Assembly: GCA_009827205.1 (NCBI GenBank) | Contig: WUAK01000037.1 | Coordinates: 1-14,131 of the forward strand | DNA: 14,131 bases | Source of the DNA: Phycisphaeraceae bacterium | GTDB lineage: Bacteria > Planctomycetota > Phycisphaerae > Phycisphaerales > UBA1924 | Reading direction: 5' to 3' | Part shown: positions 1 through 8,195 of the stretch, in pieces | Layout of the letters: every line of letters starts with the position of its first letter | Numbering within the stretch: position 1 is the first letter of the stretch | Made by a program: the position numbers and the translations under genes | Notes under the pieces: generated by a model | What the model saw: only the letters and a program-made list of their open reading frames with translations | What the model was told of the DNA's origin: nothing | The model's database searches: none

Positions 1-1
1 G

Positions 2-337
2 GGGCTGCCCAAGGACGACCCGAAAAGAATCGAGAACTGGGACGCGGCGCTCGATCTGGCCATCACGGTCCCGACCGGGATCATGGAGGCAGGCAACGAG
101 CTCCTATCTATCTATGAGAAGCTCGCGCCCATCTGTAACAAAAACCTCCTGAGCGATCTCGCTGGCGCAGCGGCACTGGCCGAGGCGTGCATCAAATCAG
201 CAGGTCAGAACGTGCGCGTCAACGCGGGCATGCTCACAGACAGCGCACGCCGGACGGACATCCTCGATGACCTGGCGCGTCGGCGCGACAACGCTGCGGA
301 TCGCTGCGTCCTGGTCGAGAAGGTGTGCGGGTCGTGA
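2..337 (+). CDS. Cyclodeaminase/cyclohydrolase family protein, C-terminal part (FtcD-C/FchA-like)
   Basis: The reading frame is open from base 2, so the true start lies before the window; about 111 residues are visible, ending at TGA 335-337. The segment LPKDDP followed by a helical stretch, then SDLAGAAALAEA and NVRVN, matches the C-terminal part of the formiminotetrahydrofolate cyclodeaminase / methenyltetrahydrofolate cyclohydrolase (FchA) family, where NxxSDxxxAAxLAxAA and NVRIN are well-conserved helices. Family members act on one-carbon groups carried by tetrahydrofolate in the cytoplasm. Most are about 200 residues, so roughly half is missing here. The stop overlaps the GTG start of the next gene, suggesting one transcript and coupled translation. 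The ATG at base 83 is internal and not the start. Family assignment is fairly sure; whether it acts as cyclodeaminase or cyclohydrolase cannot be told. Confidence 0.82.
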   Translation, partial: GLPKDDPKRIENWDAALDLAITVPTGIMEAGNELLSIYEKLAPICNKNLLSDLAGAAALAEACIKSAGQNVRVNAGMLTDSARRTDILDDLARRRDNAADRCVLVEKVCGS

Positions 338-828
338 GCGGGAGTCCGCAATCCGAGTGGTTCGACAAGAGGGGCTCGCGCGGCAAATTCCGGGACGCGA
401 GTGAGCAGGACGAAGGTCTGCGGTTCGAGTGCACGCTGTGCGGCCAGTGCTGCACCGGCCCAGAGGGATACGTGAATTTCACGGACGAAGAAGGCCGGGC
501 GATGGCGCAGGAAGTCGGGCTCACCTATGACCAGTTTTTGGATGAGTACGCGCACGACACGCCCGCGGGGCGTTCACTCAAGGAGCGCAAGACCAAGTTC
601 GGCTATGACTGCATTTTCCTCGACAGGAAGACGATCCCGGGCAAGGCGGTGTGCGGCGTGTACAAATCGCGCCCGCTCCAGTGCAAGACGTGGCCCTTCT
701 GGGCGACGAACCTTTCAAGCGAGCACGCCTGGCGAGGCGCAGCGACGGGCTGCCCCGGTATCGATCGGGGCCAGAAGGTGATCCCGCCAGAAGAGATCCG
801 CATCCAGCGCGCCAAGGTGCGGATGTGA
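334..828 (+). CDS. YkgJ-family cysteine-cluster protein (first copy)
   Basis: 164 residues if started at GTG 334, which overlaps the upstream TGA as GTGA; a GAGAAGG purine stretch at 316-322 lies 11 bases before it. GTG 325 is in frame but only two bases from that purine stretch, so 334 is preferred. The cluster CTLCGQCC (about residues 33-40) is followed by a second cysteine region: a C before IFLDRK, then C-GVYKSRPLQC and TWPFW, then a GCPGI motif. This is the pattern of the YkgJ zinc/iron-chelating family (CxxCGxCC ... C ... CxxYxxRPxxC). Family members are predicted to bind a metal ion; their reaction is not established. There is no signal peptide or membrane segment, so a cytoplasmic location is likely. 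It sits between a folate enzyme and a second YkgJ-like gene, with start and stop codons overlapping on both sides. Confidence 0.88.
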   Translation: MSGSPQSEWFDKRGSRGKFRDASEQDEGLRFECTLCGQCCTGPEGYVNFTDEEGRAMAQEVGLTYDQFLDEYAHDTPAGRSLKERKTKFGYDCIFLDRKTIPGKAVCGVYKSRPLQCKTWPFWATNLSSEHAWRGAATGCPGIDRGQKVIPPEEIRIQRAKVRM

Positions 829-1385
829 GCGCACACTCCGAGCTTTGTGCCGGCTGGCTCGATGCTGCGCGCAGAACCGAGATCGAGTGCGCAATCGAGG
901 ATGTGCATCGGGAGATCTCAGAGCAGATCGAGTCGCGGGATCCTGTCTGTACGGCTTCTGGGCGCTGCTGCAACTTCGAGCGGTACGGGCATCGGCTCTA
1001 CACGACTGGGCTCGAGGCTGCGCTGACGCTCGATCGGTTGCCGACCCAGCGGGCGCTCGCGGCGGGCGATGTCGATCGGGCGCTCGGCGAGGGGACGTGC
1101 CCGTTTGTTGTCGATCGTCTCTGCGGCGTGCACCCGGTCAGGCCCGCCGGATGCCGGGTGTACTTCTGCGACCCGACTGCGGACATCTGGGTGAACGAAC
1201 TCGCCGAGTTCGCGTCTGATCGGATCAAACGCATCCACGATCAGTTCGGAATCGAGTACCGCTACATGGAGTGGCGTGCGCTGCTGGCGATGTTTGTGGA
1301 CTCGGGGCTCGTGCGTTCGCCTTCAAGGTCTGTTGGGTTTGTACCGAGCGATCCCTTTGTTGAGATCAGCGTAGACCGAGCTTGA
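825..1385 (+). CDS. YkgJ-family cysteine-cluster protein (second, divergent copy)
   Basis: 186 residues from GTG 825, which overlaps the preceding TGA (826-828) exactly as at the junction before; an AAGG at 814-817 lies seven bases upstream. The frame is open further upstream, to 651, but that part only shadows the previous gene. The cysteine pattern is CTASGRCCNFE (about residues 42-52), then GTCPF, then LCGVHPVRPAGCRVYFCD, matching a YkgJ-type metal-chelating domain but with the first CxxC reduced to CxxxxxCC. The two neighbours share little beyond the cysteines and the RP-x-x-C core, so they are old paralogs rather than a recent duplication. A metal-binding role is inferred from family; no reaction is known. 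Its 3' end overlaps the convergent glycosyltransferase gene by 20 bases. Confidence 0.85.
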   Translation: MSAHSELCAGWLDAARRTEIECAIEDVHREISEQIESRDPVCTASGRCCNFERYGHRLYTTGLEAALTLDRLPTQRALAAGDVDRALGEGTCPFVVDRLCGVHPVRPAGCRVYFCDPTADIWVNELAEFASDRIKRIHDQFGIEYRYMEWRALLAMFVDSGLVRSPSRSVGFVPSDPFVEISVDRA

Positions 1386-3648
1386 GTCTTATCAGTCTGG
1401 CGAGCGCCTTGCCGTCGGGCTTGATGGACTTCTCGAGCCTCGGTGCGCGGGTGAGCACCCCCGCGAGCATGCCGCGGAGGGCTGCGAGGTGCTTGGTCGG
1501 CGCGAGGCCGGCGAGTTTGTGAGCCCAGAGCCAGCCCATCAGGATCGCCGCGAGCCCGGAGCCCCGCTTGCCGTGACGCTTTGAGAGCCAGACCCAGTTG
1601 CGGGTCGAGCGGAAGAGCCACTTTGCAGTCTTTGTTTTGGCGATGGGTGAGTCGTGCCAGACTTTGAACTCTGGGGTGAAGACGACCTCGTGCCCCGCGG
1701 CGAGGAGTTTGAGGGCAAGGTCGGTGTCGTTGCGGTAGAGGAAGTAGCCCTGCTCGTAGCCGCCCACTTCATCCCAGACTGATCGGCGTATGACGTTGCC
1801 CGAACCCATGTCGGGCCAGCGAGGAGTGCGGGTGTCTATGCGTGAGAAGGGCCACTCGTGCTCACCGGTGCGTGGGTGCTGACGGTGCATCATGACGCCC
1901 GCGATGTCGGGCCTGCGAGCGAGCGTGTCGATCACACCAGCGAGCGCGCCCTCGTCGGGCCAGGCGTCATCGTCGAGGATGAGCACCGCGTCGCCCGAAG
2001 ATGCTGCGACTCCCCGGTTGAAACCCTCGACGCCGAGGTTTGAACCAGTGGGCACGACTGTGACATCGGGGAATTCGCGCTGAAGACGTGTCGGCGTGCC
2101 GTCGGTCGATGCGTTGTCCACGACAACGATCTCGCAATCCTTGCCGGTCTCGTCCTCACGGAGCATCTTGAGTGTGTGCAGCAGCTGATCGATGCGGTCG
2201 CGTGTCAGGATGATGATCGAGAGCGAGGGCCTGGGGGCCGAGAGCGGCAATGCGACGGGCTCACAAGGAGGCGCTTCTGGCGGCGATAGGGTCAGCATCA
2301 GGAGCGGGCGGAGACTTGAGGCCATAAGCCCAAAGAGTGCTGCGAGACGTTCGAGCGAGCGCAGGCGGTGTATGCGGTACCCCTGTGGGCTGACGCACAC
2401 GAGGATCCGGCCCGCGGCCCAGGCATGCGGGTGCGCACGCGAATGCACAAAGGCGAACGAGTTCGAGGGTGTGATCACCAGTCGGATAAAACCCCGGATT
2501 GCCTGCTTGAGCGAGCGCGCGGGCTCTGGCGGTCGCTGCTTGAGTTCGAGTCCGACGTCACGCAGGAGTTTGCCGATCGCGGGACGCTGATTGCGAGGCA
2601 CCGGTGCGTCGGCGTGCATCTCGGCGATCCCCGCGGCACTGGACGGCGCGCTGGGCATGATCGCGCGGAGCGCAGGGTCGAGCGAGTGCCAGGGCCAGAA
2701 GCGCCGGCACTTGGTGCGCTCGGGCGCGGGCTTTCCCACGAGCTGGCCAGCCGCGGCGTCGCGGAGCCCGCGGATGTGCAGCTGCGCGAGGTCGTCGTTG
2801 CCGATCATGATCTGTTCGATCGCCAGCGCGATCTCACGCGAGGCGCGCTTGAGCCGGGCGATGGGGCCTGTCTTCGTCATCTGCGCGACGCCGACCCAGT
2901 TGCGCGCTTCGTAGTAGCGCGCCCAGGTTTTGAACCGGTCGAAGCGGGGGTGTGCGCACCGGGCCTTGGGCTCGGCGGCGATCGTGCCGCCTGTTGTTCG
3001 AGTCAGCGCGAGGCACCACATGACGTCATCGCTGTGGATAAAGGTGTCTGGCATCTTGCCCGTCTTGCGTATCGCGTCAGCGCGGACAAGAGCGCAGCAG
3101 GCGGCGACGTAGTCGATCTTGCCCCCTTCGTCGCTCGGCATCGCGGCGCGGAGGCGTGCGGTCTTGCGGTCGATCCGCCCGCCGCACTCGAAGACCTCGC
3201 CCGACTGTGGGTCCATGATCGCTGGGCCGACGGCGACCACGGATTCGTCGTTCTGGATTGCGTTCAGCAGATGGGTGAGTACGGGCGGGTCGAGCCTGAC
3301 GTCGGAATCGACGAGCCAGACGAAGTCAGGATCGGATCTGTTGAGGGCCTGCTCGATGCCCGCGTTGAATCCGCCGCTGCCGCCGCGGTTGGTCGCCAGT
3401 TGGTGGAAGGTGATCCGCTGGCCCGATCGCTCGGCACTTTCCCTGACTGCGGGGACGCTGGCCAGTGGAATATCGGACCCATTATCAACGATAAGAACGC
3501 GGAGGTCGCATGTGGAGGTGTCGAGTCTGCCAAAGTCACCCAGCAGGGCTTCGAGGTCACCCGGCCTGTTCCAGGCGGGGACCACGGCCTCGATGACGGG
3601 CCTTCCTGGGGTCTTGTCCGTGACATGGTCGGTCTGGGGTGAAGTCAT
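1366..3648 (-). CDS. Two-domain family 2 glycosyltransferase
   Basis: 760 residues from ATG at 3648. A TTG nine codons upstream is in frame, but neither has a clear ribosome site, so the ATG was taken. Two GT-A glycosyltransferase domains are joined in one chain. Domain 1 (about residues 18-300) has VDNGSD, the NRGGSGGFN motif at 87-95, a DSD metal/sugar-nucleotide motif at 114-116 and HSDD at 205-208; the NRGGSGGF plus FIHSDD pattern resembles galactofuranosyl- and rhamnosyl-type GT2 enzymes. Domain 2 (about 474-730) has SIIILTRDR, VDNAS, NLGVEGFNRG, LDDDAWP (DDD at 559-561) and RNDTDLALKL. Both keep the acidic residues needed for catalysis, so both may be active, perhaps adding alternating sugars to a surface glycan. 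Hydrophobic stretches around residues 420-455 could contact the membrane. It is transcribed away from the surface-protein gene at 3749. Confidence 0.88.
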   Translation of the reverse strand: MTSPQTDHVTDKTPGRPVIEAVVPAWNRPGDLEALLGDFGRLDTSTCDLRVLIVDNGSDIPLASVPAVRESAERSGQRITFHQLATNRGGSGGFNAGIEQALNRSDPDFVWLVDSDVRLDPPVLTHLLNAIQNDESVVAVGPAIMDPQSGEVFECGGRIDRKTARLRAAMPSDEGGKIDYVAACCALVRADAIRKTGKMPDTFIHSDDVMWCLALTRTTGGTIAAEPKARCAHPRFDRFKTWARYYEARNWVGVAQMTKTGPIARLKRASREIALAIEQIMIGNDDLAQLHIRGLRDAAAGQLVGKPAPERTKCRRFWPWHSLDPALRAIMPSAPSSAAGIAEMHADAPVPRNQRPAIGKLLRDVGLELKQRPPEPARSLKQAIRGFIRLVITPSNSFAFVHSRAHPHAWAAGRILVCVSPQGYRIHRLRSLERLAALFGLMASSLRPLLMLTLSPPEAPPCEPVALPLSAPRPSLSIIILTRDRIDQLLHTLKMLREDETGKDCEIVVVDNASTDGTPTRLQREFPDVTVVPTGSNLGVEGFNRGVAASSGDAVLILDDDAWPDEGALAGVIDTLARRPDIAGVMMHRQHPRTGEHEWPFSRIDTRTPRWPDMGSGNVIRRSVWDEVGGYEQGYFLYRNDTDLALKLLAAGHEVVFTPEFKVWHDSPIAKTKTAKWLFRSTRNWVWLSKRHGKRGSGLAAILMGWLWAHKLAGLAPTKHLAALRGMLAGVLTRAPRLEKSIKPDGKALARLIRLKLGLR

Positions 3649-3748
3649 CGAGGCTGGCCGGGTATCCTTTGACAAGAGAATAGGTATGGCTGGACGCGCA
3701 GCGTAGTCATGTGTCCGGGTGGGTGCCTGTTCGATTGGAGCACGACCG
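3649..3748. promoter_or_regulatory. Divergent intergenic region between glycosyltransferase and surface-protein genes
   Basis: These 100 bases separate two genes read in opposite directions, so they must hold promoters for at least one of them, probably both. The only clean element is GGAG at 3737-3740, eight bases before the ATG at 3749, a good ribosome site for the surface protein. A TTGACA at 3669-3674 looks like a -35 box, but the sequence 17 bases downstream (GGACGC) is not a -10 box, so no promoter is called. Confidence 0.35.
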
Positions 3749-5986
3749 ATGAATCCGTTTCGAAAGGCCCGCCGAGGGGCAGGCCAGGCCGACGCTTTCG
3801 ATCAGAACCAGTTCCAGGAACTCGAATCGAGGATTCTGCTCTCGACGTTGTTTGGGGCCGAGCTGCCTGATCTGAATGACCTGGAGAATATTGACAACGT
3901 CATCGTGCGTTTTCAGACAAACGTGGAGGGACCGGACGGGTTTGGCCACTTCGATCTGGAGCTCTTTGTCTCCGACGATGGGGACCCGGTCGGCACGGTC
4001 GAGAACTTCCTGACTTATATCCGCGACGGGCAGTACGACGGCGTGTTCTTCCAGCGCTCGCAAGCGCTCGACGGCGACCCGGACAGCCCGCCCGACATCA
4101 TCCAGGGCGGCAGGAACAGGCTGGACGACGATACCGGCGCGGTCACGATCAACCAGTCGCGCGACTCGATCGATGATGAAATAGGTCGGGAGAACGACGA
4201 GCGCACCATCGCGATGGCCAAGACCAGCGCAGCAAACAGCGCAACGAACCAGTTCTTTTTCAATCTCACCGATAACGAAGACGTGCTCTCACCCGATGTG
4301 CAGCCCAACGGCGGATTCCCCGTGTTCGGACGCGTGCTCGACGACCGCTCGTGGGATGTGGTGACGACGATCGCCGAGCTGGACATCGAGGATCTCAGCG
4401 GCTTGCTTAGTGATCCGGTGTTCGGTGGTGGCGCATTCCGGTCGACTCCCGTGACCGAGTCGTTCGACGCAGACGCGGAGCAGTTTACCGACGACATGTT
4501 CGTGACGATCCTCGACGTCGAGATCATCAAGCCCGAGGGTGTCCGCGCGTTCTTCGATCAGTCGGTGTACATCTCGGAGGGGTACAAGAACAACCGCTCC
4601 GATGAGGTGCTGACGGTCACCAACACGAACGACGAGGAAGCCGCGGTTCAGGTCGTGCTTAGGTACGCCACCGGAGAGGACCGGGATCTTGTTGTTGACT
4701 TCGGCACGTTCGAACCCGGAGAACAGAGGCAGCTCCAGTTGAGCGGCCCGGGTGGTATCGACGGCGTGATCGGGTTCATCCCGTATGCCGTTGAGGTGCA
4801 GACCGCCAGCGAGGACGTGACGAGCGTGCCCGTGACCGCGACGCTGACTCGTAACGACTACGGCGATCAAATCGACGGCGTGGAGACTTTCGCAGGCGAC
4901 GGCCTCTTCAATCCCGAGGCGATCGCCGAGGCGGATCGTCTGAATGACCTGACGGTCTGGACGTTCGCAGACGGTGAGCGTGACGACGAGAACCTCGAGA
5001 CGTTCATCACGTGGGTCAATCTGACGGGCGATGAGGGCGAGGTCACGATCGAGTTCATCTTCGAAGACCGCGAGTCGACGCAGACCGTCAATGCACGGAC
5101 GCTCGGTGCGTACCGCCGGGGTGGTGTGAACGTCGAGGGAATCGGCGAGAGCGTTCTGCCTCAGGGCGCGTTCAGCGCGAGAGTGACATCAACCGTCCCG
5201 ATCGTTGCTTCGATGACGACATTCAGGCTCAATAACTCGAACCGAGCGGATTCCGGTGCTTCGATGGCAGTCGGTGCACCGGGTGACGCCGGGCCGCGGG
5301 TGGCGCTCGCAGACGTGCGAAGGCTTGAAGGGGGCTCCGGTCAGATCTCGGTTGTCAACCTCGGATCGGTCGAGGCCGTTGTTCGGTTCGACTTCTTCGA
5401 TAACAACGGCAACCAGCTCACGAGTATTTTCAACCGCATCGATGCCGAGAGGCGAGAGCTGTTCGATCTGGACACGATCCCGGGCACGACGCTTATTGAG
5501 GATCGCGCGTACAGCGTGCTCGTATCGGTTCAGGATGGTGGACCCGACATCGCAGCCGGTTTCACGTCGTCGAGCAACAACGGCGGGACGGGCGAATCGC
5601 TGCTCAGCTCGGGTGCGCGGAGCCATGTTTTCGCTGACGCGAGATTCAGCGACGAGGACGGTTTCCAGGAGGCGATCAGCATCTACAACCCGACAGATGC
5701 GGCGATCTCGTTCGACTACATCGCCAGTTTCGATGACGGATCGCGTCAGGTTGTGACACGAACTCTTGAGGCGGGCCGACGCACAAGCATCGATATCAGC
5801 AACGACAGTTCAGCTGACCTGAGTGACATCCAGGACAAGATCGGGCAGAACGAAGCGTTCCAGAACTTCGCTGTCACGATCACGTCCACAGATACGACGT
5901 TCACGTCCCTGACACGCATCAACGCGAACGGCGACCGTTTCACGGCGCTCGGCACAGTGATGGCCGGGCTTACGCCGCTCGACTGA
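3749..5986 (+). CDS. LEPR-type surface protein with cyclophilin (peptidyl-prolyl isomerase) domain and repeat modules
   Basis: 745 residues from ATG 3749, with GGAG at 3737-3740; the in-frame GTG at 3719 lacks a ribosome site. The N-terminus is basic (RKARR) and followed by LESRILLS at 25-32, a variant of the LEPRxLLS motif that marks many exported planctomycete proteins. Residues about 50-260 form a cyclophilin domain: VENFLTYIRDGQYDG, FFQRS with the catalytic arginine near 103, IIQGG, AMAKTSAANSATNQFFF (Q near 168) and GGFPVFGRV. It should catalyse proline cis-trans isomerisation outside the cytoplasm. Residues about 264-745 appear to be four beta-rich modules of 105-120 residues, each with an N-x-x-x-x-A-x-V core, a GxR or GxxR turn and a closing SV/TSTxP(I)VA strand, resembling DUF5719-like repeats. 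The exporter gene follows 30 bases later. The cyclophilin call is strong; the repeat family is inference. Confidence 0.88.
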   Translation: MNPFRKARRGAGQADAFDQNQFQELESRILLSTLFGAELPDLNDLENIDNVIVRFQTNVEGPDGFGHFDLELFVSDDGDPVGTVENFLTYIRDGQYDGVFFQRSQALDGDPDSPPDIIQGGRNRLDDDTGAVTINQSRDSIDDEIGRENDERTIAMAKTSAANSATNQFFFNLTDNEDVLSPDVQPNGGFPVFGRVLDDRSWDVVTTIAELDIEDLSGLLSDPVFGGGAFRSTPVTESFDADAEQFTDDMFVTILDVEIIKPEGVRAFFDQSVYISEGYKNNRSDEVLTVTNTNDEEAAVQVVLRYATGEDRDLVVDFGTFEPGEQRQLQLSGPGGIDGVIGFIPYAVEVQTASEDVTSVPVTATLTRNDYGDQIDGVETFAGDGLFNPEAIAEADRLNDLTVWTFADGERDDENLETFITWVNLTGDEGEVTIEFIFEDRESTQTVNARTLGAYRRGGVNVEGIGESVLPQGAFSARVTSTVPIVASMTTFRLNNSNRADSGASMAVGAPGDAGPRVALADVRRLEGGSGQISVVNLGSVEAVVRFDFFDNNGNQLTSIFNRIDAERRELFDLDTIPGTTLIEDRAYSVLVSVQDGGPDIAAGFTSSSNNGGTGESLLSSGARSHVFADARFSDEDGFQEAISIYNPTDAAISFDYIASFDDGSRQVVTRTLEAGRRTSIDISNDSSADLSDIQDKIGQNEAFQNFAVTITSTDTTFTSLTRINANGDRFTALGTVMAGLTPLD

Positions 5987-6016
5987 TCTGCTTTCGCAGG
6001 GACGCGGAGACTTCGC

Positions 6017-7882
6017 ATGAACACGTTCTGGCGCTTTGCCAGAGAGATGCTGGTTGACCGGTGGACGCTTGCGCTGGCGCTGTCGCTCTCGGTCATCGCG
6101 AGCGCGGGGCTTGGTGTTGGTCTCGCGGGTATCGCACCGATCCTCAAGACGATGCTGCCAACGTACGAGTTGGTCGAAGGCCAGCGGGTCGCCGAGCCGA
6201 CTGGTCTGCGTGATCGTGTCGCGGAGTTCAATACAAAGCTCGCAGACTGGCCGGTCGCTGTGCAGATCCCTGATGGCTGGATCAACCGGTTGCCGACCGA
6301 TCCGTACAAGAGCATTGTTTACATCATGGTGGGCGTTTCTATCCTCAATATCCTTGCGCTTTCGGCGATGTTCTTTCATCAGTTCATCGCATTGACGGTG
6401 GTGTACCGTGCGTCCCAGCGGATCAGGGATCGCGCGTTCTCGCATGTGCTGAGCCTGCCGCTGAGCGCGGTGGTGATGGGTGACTCCTCGGATATCTCAA
6501 GGCGTGTCGTTGATGAGACCGAGCGGCTCGCCGAGGGCTTTACGGCGCTGGTGTCCAAGGCCGCGGCTCAGATCGGCAAAGGCATGGCGGCACTGCTGGT
6601 GGCAATCTATTTCGAGTGGCGCATCACGATTGTGTCGCTTATCATCGCTCCTATTCTCTGGCTTGTGATCCGCACGCTGAGCCGGAAGGTGCGCAAAGCG
6701 CGCAAGCGTGCGTTCAGGGGGCAGGCGGCGCTATTGAGCAGGGCGGGCAACGCTCTGCGTGGGCTGCGAGTTGTGAAAGTGCAGACGGCTGAGGAGCACG
6801 AGCAGCGTCTCTTCGCTGAGACCAACGAACAGGTGATCCACCAAATGTTCAAGGCGCGCACGGCAAGAGCGCTCTCGAGCCCTATCTCTGAACTCGTCGC
6901 GTTGAGTGTGATCGCGGTGCTCGCGGCCTTTGCCGCCAAGGCAATCATCGAGCAGCAGCTCGATCCAACGAACTTCCTGATTGTGATCATTGCTCTGGGC
7001 GTTTCCGCGGCCTCGCTCCGTCCCTTGACGGGGATCGTCAACGAGATCCAGGCCGCGGCCGCCGCCTCGGATCGGCTTGCTGAGCTGATGGACCTCGATC
7101 CCGAGCCGGGCCTCAATCCTCGCCTGCCTGAACTCTCAAGGCACAAATCCAGCATCGCGTTCGAGGGTGTGAACTTCACATACCCGAGCGCGGATCGGCC
7201 TGCGCTCATCGATGTTTCTCTTGAGGTGGCGCACGGCGAGCGTGTCGCGTTCGTTGGTCCCAACGGTTCGGGCAAAACAACGATTCTGTCACTCGTGCCC
7301 AGACTTCTCGAGCCAGGCTCGGGCCGGGTTCTTGTCGATGGGCAGGACATCACCGAGTTTGGTGTTGAGAGCCTTCGCCGGCAGATTGGCGCCGTGACGC
7401 AAGAGACGGTTATCTTCCCTGGGTCGATCCGCTCGAACATGGTTTACGGCTCGGTGGGGAAGACGGATGAAGAAATTGCGAGCGCAACGAAACGTGCGCA
7501 CGCGGACGACTTCATCGACAGACTCGATCAGGGCCTCGACACACCGGTTGGCGAGCAGGGCCTGACGCTCTCGGGCGGGCAGCGGCAGAGACTCTCGATC
7601 GCGCGAGTCATCTTGCGTGACCCCGCGATCCTGATACTCGACGAGGCCACGAGCATGATCGATGCGGACAGCGAGGCGAAGATCGCTGATGCGCTCGATG
7701 AGTTCAGCGCGGGTCGCACGACGTTGATCGTCGCGCACCGGCTCAGCACGGTCGTGAACGCGGACCGGATCGTTGTGATGGAGTTGGGCCGGATTATCGA
7801 TCAGGGCACGCATCAGGAACTGCTCGGTCGATGCGAGACATACCGTACACTCGCACGCACGCAGCTCGTCGGATCGGGCTGA
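6017..7882 (+). CDS. ABC exporter, fused permease and ATPase (MsbA/MdlB-like)
   Basis: 621 residues from ATG 6017, with GGAG at 6006-6009. The N-terminal half is a type-I exporter membrane domain: TM1 near residues 18-43, an unusually long extracytoplasmic stretch (about 48-95), TM2 near 97-120, and further helices up to about 340. The C-terminal half is the ATPase: Walker A GPNGSGKTT at 414-422, signature LSGGQ at 518-522, Walker B ILILDEATS at 538-546 and the switch histidine in IVAHRLS at 574. All catalytic residues are present, so it should be active as a homodimer pumping a hydrophobic substrate such as a lipid, glycolipid or peptide out of the cytoplasm. It lies 30 bases after the LEPR-type surface protein and 24 bases before a small gene, so the three may share a transcript. 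The substrate is unknown. Confidence 0.93.
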   Translation: MNTFWRFAREMLVDRWTLALALSLSVIASAGLGVGLAGIAPILKTMLPTYELVEGQRVAEPTGLRDRVAEFNTKLADWPVAVQIPDGWINRLPTDPYKSIVYIMVGVSILNILALSAMFFHQFIALTVVYRASQRIRDRAFSHVLSLPLSAVVMGDSSDISRRVVDETERLAEGFTALVSKAAAQIGKGMAALLVAIYFEWRITIVSLIIAPILWLVIRTLSRKVRKARKRAFRGQAALLSRAGNALRGLRVVKVQTAEEHEQRLFAETNEQVIHQMFKARTARALSSPISELVALSVIAVLAAFAAKAIIEQQLDPTNFLIVIIALGVSAASLRPLTGIVNEIQAAAAASDRLAELMDLDPEPGLNPRLPELSRHKSSIAFEGVNFTYPSADRPALIDVSLEVAHGERVAFVGPNGSGKTTILSLVPRLLEPGSGRVLVDGQDITEFGVESLRRQIGAVTQETVIFPGSIRSNMVYGSVGKTDEEIASATKRAHADDFIDRLDQGLDTPVGEQGLTLSGGQRQRLSIARVILRDPAILILDEATSMIDADSEAKIADALDEFSAGRTTLIVAHRLSTVVNADRIVVMELGRIIDQGTHQELLGRCETYRTLARTQLVGSG

Positions 7883-7906
7883 GCCACTTCGAAACGGAGT
7901 TCACGG

Positions 7907-8185
7907 ATGGCAAAGGGTCAACACCTGTCGGGCTATCAGCGCGGCATCGTCAAGCGTTACTACAACAACCTCGACAACATCACCATGACCAGGCTCCAAG
8001 AGCTCGTGTCTGATCTGTATCTTGCTGAGGGGAAGAAGGCAGAGAGTCTCTGGAAGAAGGCAGAGACTCTACTCGCAAAGACCGATGCGCGAGGTGCAGA
8101 GGTGAGGGCGCTGATCGAGAAGCGAGACATCAAGAAGCTTGCCGAGGTCGTGAGCGGTGCTAACTTTAAACAGCAGAAGCGTTGA
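7907..8185 (+). CDS. Small basic helical protein of unknown function
   Basis: 92 residues from ATG 7907, with GGAG at 7896-7899 seven bases upstream, so translation is well supported. The chain is rich in lysine and arginine and appears wholly helical: it opens MAKGQHLSGYQRGIVKRYYNN, then has a repeated LWKKAETLL-type helix and a C-terminal RDIKKLAEVV helix. There is no signal peptide, cysteine or membrane segment. I do not recognise a named family; short proteins starting MAKGQHLS..Q.GIVKRYY seem to recur in planctomycetes, from memory and without a search. It follows the exporter by 24 bases and ends 10 bases before the convergent Nudix gene. Its basic, helical make-up would suit RNA or ribosome binding, but this is speculation. 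Confidence 0.8.
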   Translation: MAKGQHLSGYQRGIVKRYYNNLDNITMTRLQELVSDLYLAEGKKAESLWKKAETLLAKTDARGAEVRALIEKRDIKKLAEVVSGANFKQQKR

Positions 8186-8195
8186 ACGCGGAGCC

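Noticed and set aside
651..824. Upstream extension of the second YkgJ-like gene
   Set aside because: The extension overlaps the first YkgJ-like gene out of frame; GTG 825 with its GTGA overlap and AAGG site is the better start.
2368..3642. Long plus-strand ORF of 424 codons opposite the glycosyltransferase
   Set aside because: It lies wholly antisense to a gene with clear catalytic motifs on the other strand, and its translation shows no recognisable domain. Such ORFs are common in GC-rich DNA.
3669..3674. TTGACA as a -35 promoter box
   Set aside because: No -10-like hexamer follows at 16-18 bases; the bases there are GC-rich.
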